DNA of 64,000 nucleotides from Macrophomina tecta (taxonomy: Eukaryota; Ascomycota; Dothideomycetes; Botryosphaeriales; Botryosphaeriaceae), in contig JAKSGN010000038.1 of NCBI GenBank assembly GCA_024180945.1, forward strand, positions 372,001-436,000, given 5' to 3'. The stretch's first letter is position 1. Each line of letters begins with the position of its first letter. Positions 25,281-34,511 of the stretch are shown here, in pieces. Under the pieces are notes generated by a model. It was not told the origin of the DNA and made no database searches. It saw only the letters and a list, made by a program, of their open reading frames with translations. The position numbers and the translations under genes were made by a program.

Positions 25281-25501
25281 TTTTTAGCTAGGGCTAAAAA
25301 ACTAAATAGCTAGAATATTTATCGCTAAATAAAAGAGCTAGATAATATAATAAATTGCGTAAAGTTATACTAATTAAACTAAGTATAGCTAAAAGAGAAT
25401 TAGCGAATACGCTATAAATAAAGTATACTTATTTATAAATAGAAATATAAAAGATATATTATCTAGAGTAGTATTCTCTCTTATTAGGGCTATAGAGTTA
25501 C

Positions 25502-25735
25502 TATTATAAATAATACTCTATCCTAAGATTACTAAGGAATAAGGCCTCTAACTAAGAATTCTAATAAGCTAAATTATTCGAAATAGTCTTTACTAAAAGT
25601 CTATAGCCTAGTATTTTTAGATTTAGGCCGAATCCATGGACTTTACAGCCGGTAAACTAGAAAAACCAAGAAATAGGGCCCGTACTAGGCCGTACCTAGC
25701 CTAGTAGGTAAGCCTAAGGGCCTAAGCCAGGCCTA
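25502..25735 (+). repeat. Partial LTR, family S2 (first 234 bp)
   Basis: It starts at the exact LTR start (TATTATAAAT) and matches 17571-17805, stopping at GCCTA where a complete copy begins. It could be the start of the Gypsy D 3' LTR, or an older S2 copy truncated by the next one. Confidence 0.75.
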
Positions 25736-26534
25736 TATTATAAATAACACTCTACCCTAAGATTACTAAGGATTAAGGCCCCTAACTAAGAATTCTAATA
25801 AGCTAAATTATCTAGAATAGTCTTTACTAAAAGTCTATAGCCTAGCCTTTTTAGGTTTAGGCCGAATCCACGGACTTTATAGCCGGAAAACTGGAAAAAA
25901 CCAAGAACAGGGCCCGTGCCAGGCCGTACCTAGCCTAGTAGGCAAGCCCGAGGGCCCTAGCCTAGGCCTACCCCCCAAGCACTCCGCACCTACCTAGAGG
26001 TCAACCCCTCAGAACGGAATAAGATTTTCGGACAAGAAACTAGCATAGTTACTAAACAACTTTTACTAAGGAATACTAGTGCTAGCATTATTCGTTTAAG
26101 AGTTATTAAGCAATACGTCCGGACTACCCAGAGAGACGCCTGAGACTAAATAAGATATTCAGATTAGCCTCCCGGAGCTAAAACATAGACTTAGGATTTA
26201 ATTATTAATTCTTATTATAAATACGATAATCTAGAAGTTCGCGGACTAATAGAAGCGTATTTCTACCCCGCTTTTAATTAAGCTAAAATTAAGATCTATA
26301 TTTATAGCTAAATAGATCTCTATTTAAGTTTTAGCTAGCTATATATATAAGTCTCTTTATTTTCTACTAGATTAGTTCTTTAAGTAAGTAATTTTAACTA
26401 TTTTCGATTCTAAGAATTTTATATAAGTCTATTTCTAAGATTTCTAAGCCTCGCAGAGCCTTAAGCTTAACTAAGCTAAGTAATAAGAATTTTATTAAAA
26501 CCTAAGCGTCTTCGTCCGACCCCTATTTATAATA
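25736..26534 (+). repeat. Complete LTR, family S2 (799 bp)
   Basis: It has the same length and ends as 17571-18369. The flanks GCCTA and GACTT do not match, so the insertion was followed by deletion or arose by recombination. It is more RIP-altered than the 17571 copy but still keeps part of the GC-rich segment (about 25870-25990). Confidence 0.8.
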
Positions 26535-27600
26535 GACTTAGAATAATATATTCTAGGCCTTTTATAAGGTTCTAGTAGGCTTAGGTCTTTTATAATAAAT
26601 TCTAAAGGTTTAAATAAAGTCTATTACTTTTTAGAGGTTCTAGAAATTTTTTATAAATTTCTTCTCTTTTCTTCTTAATATTTAATTGCTTTAATAGGTG
26701 GGAGACATGCTATAAGGTTTATATTAACTATACTAAGTTAATATTCTTATAACGTTAATGCCTATTAGTAAATACCTATTACTAGTAGGTTTTCTTAGGA
26801 ATTTTATACTACTAGTAACTATATTTGCCCTAATTACTTAAGTATAGCTAGGTAGGGACTATATAGGCCACGAATACCTATTAAAGAATAAAGATAGTTT
26901 CTATTTTTAGTAATTATATTACTAGAATAGATAATATTTTCTCTTAGAGTAATTTATCTCTTTAGTTCCCTAGGCTTATAGCCTATAAAACGCTAAGGCT
27001 TAGATAAATAATTACTAAGCTATATTATAAGTAATAAAGCCTAGTAAGTAGTTAAAATAAGATAATTTTCTAAGAAAAAAGTAGATAGAAGATTTAATAT
27101 AGAAGAATAAAAGAAAAGATAAAGATATAAAATAAAGCTTTTATTAGCTTATATTCTATTTATTAGTATTATATATTTTAAAGAGCGAAACTATAGTACT
27201 ATCTAGAGCTTCTTATATATATTTATTTCTTATATAAGTAGATTCTTCTAGATATACTATATTAGAAATCCAATGAGGGTAATTTATAAGAAAGAAGATT
27301 CTAGCCCTAATTCTTATTTATTTTATATAATTTTTATATTATAATAACTATAATTAATTTACTTTTATTTTATATAAAAGAAATTTTAGTAGGGGCTATA
27401 CCTATTTAGTTATTAGTTAGTAAAGTGCGGTAGTAAATTTTACTATTTTAGTTTACTATCTTAGGTTACTACTATAGTTTACCACTACTATAACTCCTTG
27501 GTATATTCGTTTTATACCTTAGATAGTATTTTAATACCTAAGGTAATATATTAATAAGCTATGCTTATATAAGCTTACTTATTAATATTTAACAACTCGA
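26535..27600. other. AT-rich unassigned DNA at the edge of the gene island
   Basis: It has RIP-like composition and no reading frame of note. I could not assign it to any of the element families seen elsewhere. Sequence character changes to normal GC content at about 27590-27610. Confidence 0.5.
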
Positions 27601-27954
27601 GATGTCTAGATTATTTTCGAACCCTTGTTAGAGCGTGTACGTGTCGCGTCTAAACAAGGTTTAACTACGGGACATTATCTGTCTTTCCTTCCTGAAGACA
27701 CGGCAGAATTCTGATAAGGCGAGAAGGCGGCGAGGCTGCGGGAAGGCTAATACTAAATCGACAACACCCATGTAGAGTCGACTCAAAGAGTAGAGTCGAC
27801 TGGCGCATAAATCTTAAAATGGGTGGATAGGGGGAGGGATGGGAGGGCGTTGGGGGGAGCTGGACGGGGCTGTTGCGGATGGCTGTGGGTTCCCTCTCGG
27901 GCAATCCCCTGCTGGCTTTTGTCATCCGTTATCTGCTGACTGCGGTTCGTCAAA

Positions 27955-28083
27955 GGTGATCCGGAGGTGTTCCACGGGATGCCGATCGGGCTGCAGGTCG
28001 TCTGCCAGCGTTTGGGGGAGGAGAAGGCCCTCGCTGTTGCAGAGGAGGTAGAGCGGGTGCTGGGTGAGAGCAGCGAAGATTGA
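27955..28083 (+). pseudogene. C-terminal remnant of an amidase (amidase signature family)
   Basis: The frame from 27955 to the TGA at 28081-28083 reads GDPEVFHGMPIGLQVVCQRL followed by a Glu-rich helix (EEKALAVAEEVERVLG). This is the pattern at the extreme C-terminus of fungal acetamidase/amidase-signature enzymes (FDG-PVGLQLVGRRLEEEK). Just upstream a CTGAC branch-like site and a CAAAG end (about 27937-27954) look like an intron 3' end. Nothing before that resembles the catalytic Ser-Ser-Lys core, so about 42 codons are all that remains. The break coincides with the border of the AT-rich block. Presumably non-functional. Confidence 0.6.
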
Positions 28084-28462
28084 AAACGGCCGTGTGGATG
28101 TATCAGCAAGGAATGCTTCATCCTACACCTGCATTTGGTTTCCCAGAGGAAAAGTAGCCAATCAGAACCTCCGCACGTCGCACTTGCCCGGCGACCTCCA
28201 ACCCTACCTTCAGCAAAGCCACGGGGCTTATCTCCTTCCCAGTTCGCAATGATGACCGGAGCTGCCATGCGGACTACTTTCTAGGCCGATGGAAACAGTC
28301 CGTGTGGGTCCGATGCGAATCATGGGTCCAATGCCAGAGCTGGCTAGTGCGAGTCTGAGATGCGGACGATGCGGCCGCACGGCGCCAGTTCCAATCCGTC
28401 GCCCCCTCCAGGCCATCGCTCTTCCCCTCCGCCCACCTCTCAATCCAGGAACGCATCTCGAC

Positions 28463-30390
28463 ATGTCGCTCGCCGGGAAGGCCGATCAAGCGTGCAGCGC
28501 CTGCAAGACGCAGAAACGCAAATGCGACAAATCGCTGCCCGTGTGCGAGCTCTGCGCTCGGCTGGGCCGCCAGTGCGACTATGACGAAAGGCCCCCCCAA
28601 CCGCCCAGCGCGGCCGATTTCGCCGCCCTGCAGAGCCGGCTGGCCGAGCTTGAGGACCACCTCAGCGCCATCATGCGAGGCTCGTCGTCTGCCGCGAGCG
28701 TCTCCGATCCCGCGCTCCGAGGGAGCGCGTCAAGCATTACCCCCTGGACGGATCACGATCACCCGGCGCCATTCCCCTGCGCCCTTTTCCTGGATGTCGA
28801 CTGCTTCAGATGGGCGGGTTTGCGGGTGCCGCGGCCGCGGGTCGAAATTCCCATGGTAAGCGCGTCCCGCATGCCATCATTGGCCGTGCCACGAGCAGCC
28901 TGCCGGCGAGGATCGCGGGCTTACCGACCGCTTCTCGGCGTGCTGGCTGTTCCCGATACTCACCTGGCGATTGAAGCGTCGTTTTCATCTACCGTGCTAA
29001 GTAGTATTGCAGGACATCCTGGCTCTCCTCACGGACCAGGCCAACACGGTCCTCGACACTGCATTGGAGTTCTTCCGCACCGTAAACACGTGGATGCCCA
29101 TCATCTCCAAGAAGAGAATAGATCTGGGCATACCCCTTCGGAACGGAGGCCCGGATCTTGCTCTGCTTTTCCTCGCCATGAAGCTGATAATCTCCATTCC
29201 CGAGGGCGGCGCGCAAGCAAGCCCGCTATACACGGCTACCAAGCGTTTCTTGGACGTTCTACAGTCCGGGGGCACTTTGACTCTCGCATGCCTGCAAGCC
29301 ATGGTCTTGGTAGCCCTTTACGAATACGGCCATGCCGTGTACCCTGCAGCGTGGATGACGATCGGTGCGTGCGTCCGCTATGCCGACCTCCTGGGGGTAT
29401 CCCCCGCGCGACGGGCCTACAGCATCCTCGGTCAAGGCGTACGTGAAGCCGGTTCCCGGCCCAGATAGCATTTCTGAGACGAGCATGCTAACGTGCTCTC
29501 GCCATCCAGACCAGCTGGACCGAAGTCGAGGAGCGGAGGCGGGTCTGGTGGAGCATCTTTATCCTCGACCGCGCCGTCGCCCTGGGTAGCAAGGGCCGCT
29601 TCGTCGCCGACGAGCCCGCAGAGACGGAGCTCCTGCCAGTCAACGACGCCGCTTGGGTGAGTTGCCGCGCTCGGAGAGGCTGCTCGAGAACGATGCCGCT
29701 GACAGCCTTCGGCCCCCGCAGGAGCAAGGCGACGTCTCCCTGGCCCTCCAGCAACCCATCTCCACGCCGCTCGCCGCCCGCCAGACGCCCTTCGCCCGCC
29801 TCTGCCAGTCCGCGCTGCTGGTCAGCCGCGCCTCCGCGTGCCGCCGCAGCGGCAACCTCGCCGACGCCGCGTCCCTCGTCGACGACGTCTTCCGCTTCGG
29901 CGCCGTCCTCGACGCCGACTCGTCGTCCCACCGCGGCTCGCTGCCGCTCCTCGCGCCGCGCTGCGTCGCGTGGTCCGCGCTCTTCCTCGCCCTCGACGAG
30001 CACTGCTGCCCGGAGAAGATGACGGGCGAGCCGGGCTATGTCGCGGGTCGGGACGGCGCGGGCAAGAGCGCGGCGGAGCTCGAGATGCAGGTGCGGGCGA
30101 CGGGCGCGGCGCTGCGGCTGGCGGCCGCGCTCGGGCACGCCGGCTTCGCGGCGCGCGACGACGACGCGGGCCAGCTGAGGGCGGTGAGCCCGCTGCTGCT
30201 GGACGCGCTGTACTGCGCGACCGCGACCTTCCACTGGATCGGGCGCGAGAGCGGCGACGAGGCGGCGGGCGCCGCGGTGGCGGACGTGGAGCGCGCGGTG
30301 GCGCGGGTGGGCGAGCGGTGGAGGCTGGGGTTGGAGTACCTGGGGGTCGCCGAGCTGCACAAGACCACGGGCACCACCGCCGGCCGGTGA
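28463..30390 (+). CDS. Zn(II)2Cys6 fungal transcription factor (4 exons, about 544 aa)
   Basis: Predicted nuclear DNA-binding regulator. Exons: 28463-28855, 29013-29438, 29510-29656, 29722-30390; introns of 157, 71 and 65 bp, all GT-AG, with GCTAA/GCTAAC branch sites, and all junctions in phase 0. The binuclear zinc cluster is complete at residues 11-38 (C-X2-C-X6-C-X6-C-X2-C-X6-C: Cys 11, 14, 21, 28, 31, 38). A short leucine-patterned helix follows (about residues 51-68), likely the dimerisation coiled coil. The middle holds the fungal-specific transcription factor domain, including the SWTEVEERRRVWWSIFILDR block typical of that family at the start of exon 3. The start was chosen because it puts the cluster 10 residues from the N-terminus; an in-frame ATG at 28289 would add an unlikely 58 residues. 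It is strongly GC-rich at third positions. It may regulate neighbouring genes, but this is inference. Confidence 0.88.
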
Positions 30391-30951
30391 CGTTTGCGGC
30401 TGAAGTGTTGGAGGCTGCGTCTTGTGGCCTCAAGTGGCGCCGGTGCTCGTCGGACTGGTATGAGCTCGTAGGGATGCATAGCACTTACCGCACCGTGCAA
30501 ATGGGAGCTTTCAGGAACGTGTGAGCAGGACTTGATGCCTGATGCTAAGTGACTCGGTTTCGCACTAACGGAAAGCGGCAACAAGGGCGGGCCGGGCGGC
30601 CGCATGCCCGCACAGCGGACCAAGGGCCCTGCCGCCCACCAAGGCCTTGAGGTCGCCCTGCGTGGTCGGCCAGAGGCGTCGGCCGCACGATCCGTTGCAC
30701 TCGTAGGCAGTTTTATTAGTGCGCCAGTTCGTCGTCCCGCATGAACCGCACAGCCGTGCCCGTCCCGGTGGCTGTGCTCCAGGTTCACCCGTATCGCTCC
30801 GCATGCTTCCTTGGGCGGACTGCTATATCAATGGCGGCCACCAAGCTGCTGTGGCCGTTTTGTAAGATATCAGCATCGAGCCACTTCTCCGAGCCCTCCG
30901 AGAACACTGTATCTTTCCGCCCTAATCCGTCCTCCTCAACTCACCGCAGCC
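30391..30951. promoter_or_regulatory. Intergenic region and promoter of the 30952 SDR gene
   Basis: It is a non-coding stretch of normal GC content. A weak TATA-like TATATCA lies at 30824-30830, about 125 bp before the ATG. The last 50 bases are pyrimidine-rich (CGCCCTAATCCGTCCTCC), as is common just upstream of fungal starts. No other feature seen. Confidence 0.4.
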
Positions 30952-32183
30952 ATGAGCGTCAGGTGCAGCTCAATCATTCCCAACAAGCCAACCCTGACCG
31001 AGAAAAACCTTCCCGACCAGAGCGGCAAGGTACAGCTCTCTCTCGCCACAGGTCTCCCGTCACCGTGCCATAGCTGAACGCGTCGGGCGCAGGTCTTCCT
31101 CATCACCGGCGGCTCCGGCGGCATCGGCCAGGAGCTTGCCAGCATCCTCTACCAGCACAACGCCAAGGTCTGGATCGCCGCGCGCTCCGAGTCCAAGTCT
31201 AAGGAAGTCATGGCCGCGATCCGCGCCAGGCACCCGCAGTCGCGTGGCCAGCTGGCCTTCCTGGCGCTCCAGCTCGACGACCTCACGACCATCAAGCGCA
31301 GTGCTGAGGAGCTCCTCGCCAAGGAGACCCGGCTCGACGTGCTCTTCAACAACGCCGGCGTGATGGTGCCGCCGCAGGGCTCCAAGACAAAGCAGGGCTA
31401 CGAGCTGCAGGTCGGCGTCAACAACCTGGCCCCCTTCCTCTTCACGGCCCTCGTCCGCCCGCTGCTGGTGCATACGGCCAAGGGGGCGCCGCGCAACTCG
31501 GTGCGCGTCATCTGGGTGTCGTCGAGCGCCGCGGACGGCGCGCCCAAGCCCGCCATCGACTTCTCCAACATGCACTACGAGCGCGAGGAGGGCGTCTGGG
31601 CGAAGTACTCGCGCAGCAAGGCCGGCAACGTCCTGCACTCGGTCGAGTCCGCGCGGAGGATGCGCGGCACCGGCGTGCTCAACATCGTGCGTGCCCGCTC
31701 CCCCCACCCCCGTCACTGCCCCGGAATGCCGGTGCGTGACGCCGTTCGCCCTGCTGACCGTTGGATCCGCGACCAGGCCCTCAACCCGGGCAACTTCGTG
31801 ACGAACCTGCAGCAGAACATGACGAAGGTGGAGCTCACCATGTTTGTGCGTCCGCGCCCCCGGCACCCGAGCACTCTCCGCGGCCGTGTTTTACTGACGC
31901 TCGAATCCCTCTGCCGGACAGAAACTCATCGCGCATCCCCCCATCAACGGCGCCTACACCGAGCTGTACGCAGGCCTGAGCGAGGAGATTACGGAGGCGA
32001 ATGACGCTGGGTGGAGTAAGCGGCGCTTGTGCTCCCGTCCCGCATCGGAAAGAGTCCGTGCTAACGCCCGTTCCAGTCTCTCCGTTCGGCAAGGTCGAGA
32101 AGATGCGCAAGGACTTGGAGGATCCGGAGCTTGGCAGGAAGTATTGGGAGTGGTCGGAGGAGCAGGTGAGACAGTACATGTAA
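30952..32183 (+). CDS. Short-chain dehydrogenase/reductase (5 exons, about 313 aa)
   Basis: NAD(P)-dependent oxidoreductase, probably cytosolic; substrate unknown. Exons: 30952-31029, 31093-31686, 31777-31845, 31922-32015, 32077-32183; introns of 63, 90, 76 and 61 bp, GT-AG, with CTGAAC/CTGACC/CTGACG/CTAAC branch sites; the last junction is phase 1. Motifs: cofactor loop TGGSGGIG at residues 31-38, NNAG at 112-115, Ser 169-171 and Tyr198-X3-Lys202 as the active site. C-terminal LNPGNF and the late GW-I-SPFGK block fit the retinol-dehydrogenase/WWOX-like SDR subgroup. ARS after the second strand (Arg 57) would favour NADP(H). Length is normal. The ATG at 30952 has G at -3. It is GC3-rich like the upstream transcription factor gene, from which it is separated by 561 bp in the same direction. 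Confidence 0.87.
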
Positions 32184-32535
32184 GCTGGCATCTGCTAAAG
32201 GGAGTGTCGGGTCGAGTTCTGAGTTTGAGGAATGAGGATATGCATAATCGTGCCAGTCTGCTGTCCAGCCCTGTTGGCTTGGGCGCTAAATCGATCACTG
32301 CAGTGTTTGTCCTGGCAGAAGTGATAAGCGATCCTCTTCCGCGAATTCAGGCAGAGAATAAGAAAGACGAAATTCTGTGTCACCAGCCTTGATTCCTTCG
32401 GAAAGACTCAAGCGATGTCGAACTACCACCTTTCAGCCGTTTTCACTGACGCAATGGCTCATTGCCACCGAACTCAAGATAGCAGCCTCGGCCTTGAAAG
32501 TTGTAGCGGTCTCAACTGCCGACGGCAGATGGCAA
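32184..32535. other. Non-coding region after the SDR gene
   Basis: No convincing reading frame, RNA gene or repeat seen. It presumably contains the SDR 3' end. Confidence 0.4.
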
Positions 32536-32583
32536 AACCCTACTAGGCGACTTCGAAGCCTAGTAGAAGAGGCCGCCGTTATA
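32536..32583 (+). repeat. 48-bp Gypsy A/B/C LTR 3'-end fragment
   Basis: It is identical over its 48 bases to the complement of the LTR ends at 47860 and 55473, including CTACTAGGC-N9-GCCTAGTAG (32540-32566), and ends exactly at the LTR terminus GCCGTTATA. The rest of the LTR is absent on the left. It is not RIP-mutated (the loop keeps GACTTCGAA). Confidence 0.8.
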
Positions 32584-32690
32584 GCCCGTTATTATAATTA
32601 GCTTTAAAGCTTAATCTAGCTTGCTCTATCTAGCGTTGTGTTCTTAGGGGTTACTAATTAATTAATTAGGAGCTTACTAATAACGTAATC

Positions 32691-32741
32691 CTGTGCCCCG
32701 GGTTAGCGCAAAGACCTAATTAGTAACTAATCGGGGCACAG
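32691..32741. repeat. Inverted repeat, possible transposon end
   Basis: CTGTGCCCCG (32691-32700) and CGGGGCACAG (32732-32741) are perfect inverted 10-mers around a 31-base spacer. GTTACTAATTA-type sequences also recur on both strands nearby. They lie 170 bp beyond the transposase relic stop codon and may be its terminal or subterminal repeat; no matching far end was found. Confidence 0.45.
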
Positions 32742-32912
32742 TCCACAAGCGAGCGAGACACGCGCATCACTACCACCACAGTGCATTAAAAATACTTTAA
32801 AAATATATAGAGAATATATTCACTGGCGCTTTGGGCACTTGTTTGCCTTATGCTCAAGTGAGTTATATAGGCTACAGCGCGGTGGCGCACGCTAATTTAT
32901 TCCACTTGGACC

Positions 32913-33627
32913 TTACACAGCGACCGTATTTTGCGACTCTTTTTGCGCCTGAACAAGATTCGCTCCTTCCACGACCGTGAGAGTGCCGCCATTTGCGATA
33001 CATGATCTCTTCCCCTGCCTCTTTACCTTTTGTTTCTTATTCGCAGCCCGTAATTGAGCGTTTTCACTCGCTAACAGTACAGCGCTATGTATCGCCATTT
33101 CGCAGCCCTTAAGAAGCTGATTTACCGCACGATCTGTTGGCGTTGGCGGGCTCTGCGTACGTCGCTTAAGGAGTCCTTAAGTAGCGTAGCCTGACGCCCT
33201 AATTCCACGATGTCCTGTGGCGTCTGAGACTGCCTGTTGGAATATCACGTGTTTGTACATTAGATTTAGCTTAGTCATGGAAGAGGACGAATAAGAGGCC
33301 TGCCCCTGAGCCGCCCTCTCAGCCCTCATGCCACTCTTTCTCAATTGATGGTATTACTACTAAATCTAACACTGCTACTGAGCCTCAGAGGGTGCTGGTA
33401 ATGATGATGGTGTTCGGAGCGTGACTTGAAGCCGAGAAATGACTTGTTCTGGATCGAGGGGTACAAGCCCTGTTGCCGTAAAGCCGCTACAGATATTATC
33501 CGCTGATAGGGCCTCAATTCGAGCCTGTTTATATATCAAAAGGAATTCAGGCTTATCGACATGGTTCATGCCAAGCCTTGCGTTCTGTTGGAATGTGTGC
33601 AGTGTGATGGAACATAAGCTCAGTCGT
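32913..33627 (-). pseudogene. pogo/Fot-type (Tc1-mariner superfamily) transposase C-terminal relic
   Basis: On -, 33627 to 33375 reads as the C-terminal part of a fungal pogo-like DDE transposase: ARLGMNHVDKPEFLLIYKQA, then SGFTATGLVPLDPEQV. After a 137-bp solo LTR (33235-33371), reading resumes at SQTPQDIVELGRQ and, after one frameshift near 33145, continues as PPTPTDRAVNQLLKGCE and MAIHSAVLLASENAQLRAAN, ending with a basic helix and TAA at 32913-32915. The N-terminal DNA-binding part and the catalytic Asp residues are missing. It is disabled by truncation, frameshift, an internal stop (TAG in a Trp-like position at the LTR junction) and the insertion. It is only lightly RIP-affected, unlike the flanking blocks. 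Confidence 0.8.
33235..33371 (+). repeat. Solo Copia LTR (137 bp, second Copia family), barely mutated
   Basis: TGTTGGAATATCACGTG...ACTAAATCTAACA has the same length and ends as the LTRs at 39050-39186, 41545-41681, 47011-47147 and 47275-47411. Flanks CTGCC (33230-33234) and CTGCT (33372-33376) are a target duplication with one C/T change. The transposase relic reads in frame across the insertion point. Confidence 0.85.
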
Positions 33628-33970
33628 CACCTGATCTGTTTCACGCTTTGTAATTATCAGGATAAAGCTCCTCATGATTAAGTGTAAACTAGGACAACCA
33701 ACTATCAATTCATTCGTTCAGTCCAAAGTCCCACCTCTTGCAACATCACAGTGACAGCTTATTCAGTGATGAAGGCATGAATTGGCATGGTGTTGGAGGA
33801 GGGCGGCCGTGGAGTGGCCTTTTATCCTCTCCTGAATAGACTACGCTTGGCAAAAAGCCAAATAGACGTGATTATCCCAACAGGAATGCTGAGGAACAGG
33901 TAGCGCGCGATAGGCGCGAAAATCAGGATGGCGGTAGAGAGAAGCCGGCGACTATACGGCGATGCGGCAC
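33628..33970. other. Non-coding region between transposase relic and solo LTR
   Basis: No gene recognised. A stretch at 33801-33890 starts TGTTGGAGG and ends ATCCCAACA, but lacks a flanking duplication and matches no other copy in the window. Confidence 0.35.
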
Positions 33971-33975
33971 CTGCG

Positions 33976-34129
33976 TGTTACGACGGACCCGACCGTGTTG
34001 GGTTTCAGTCGGTGCGTAAGGCCATTCGGCCAACCTCCCGTCGACTCCCAGTCGACGAAAGGTTCAGCAATGATCAGCCTGGTGGCTGATCGTGCCCCAA
34101 CAACTCTATATACAGGTAGGTCCGTAACA
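33976..34129 (+). repeat. Solo LTR, family S1 (154 bp), unmutated copy
   Basis: TGTTACGACGGACC...GGTCCGTAACA has inverted ends and a perfect target duplication CTGCG (33971-33975, 34130-34134). The two AT-block copies (14382-14547, 24339-24504) are RIP-mutated versions. The family is represented here only by single LTR units. Confidence 0.85.
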
Positions 34130-34134
34130 CTGCG

Positions 34135-34511
34135 GCGAGCGCGGTCATAATGCACGAACGTGCCAGGTCGAAGAAGTAATATCTGATGTCTACAGTTCCG
34201 ACTAATTTCAATTAATTTCAGCAATGTCGGTTGCGCAATTTGGATGAAGAGTGGTAGCGCCGAGGAAAAGTGCGCGGGTCACTGATATGCGCGGCTCGCT
34301 GATAAACCACGTTATAGGACGGCTCTTATGTCTCCACAGAAGACATCGTAGCCTGAATAGACCAAACCAATCCAAACCAGTCCATATATCTTAGCGGCTG
34401 CCAACAGCGTTTAGACCTACAATTGACGCCAAAGTGTTCTTCCAAGAATCCAATTCTAAAGTAGACACCGGAAGCTAGATACAGAGAAGATATCTATGAG
34501 TACTTAGATGT
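34135..34511. other. Non-coding region downstream of the - strand SDR
   Basis: It should contain the 3' end of the gene at 34512-35441. A short direct repeat (CCAAACCA/TCCAAACCAG) is seen near 34361-34380. Nothing else noted. Confidence 0.4.

Larger units (their letters stand above)
20198..25501 (+). mobile_element. Gypsy D, 5'-interrupted RIP-mutated Gypsy retrotransposon
   Basis: This is a different Gypsy family from A/B/C and the host of Gypsy A's insertion. Reading + with stops treated as Gln/Trp: end of gag with a CX2C zinc-knuckle-like pattern (about 20290-20340), pepsin-like protease (about 20500-20900), RT (about 21900-22450, SKKED...PLN block near 21925, YINN at the active site near 22255), RNase H (about 22680-23110), integrase (about 23700-25000). 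A solo LTR (24339-24504) interrupts the integrase. Three copies of the 26-bp palindrome lie at 21144, 21189 and 25255. The 5' part lies beyond Gypsy A, outside the window. Confidence 0.7.

Noticed and set aside
28289..28462. In-frame upstream ATG extending the transcription factor by 58 residues
   Set aside because: The zinc cluster normally lies near the N-terminus. The extension is Arg/Pro-rich low-quality sequence, and the ATG at 28463 has a suitable context.
29488..30524. Long open frames on the - strand and other + frames over the transcription factor exon 4
   Set aside because: These are mirror frames of very GC-rich coding sequence, made of Arg/Ala/Pro strings with no domain; the spliced + frame explains the region.
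33801..33890. TGTTGGAGG...CCAACA stretch resembling a 90-bp LTR
   Set aside because: Flanking 5-mers do not match and no second copy is present in the window.
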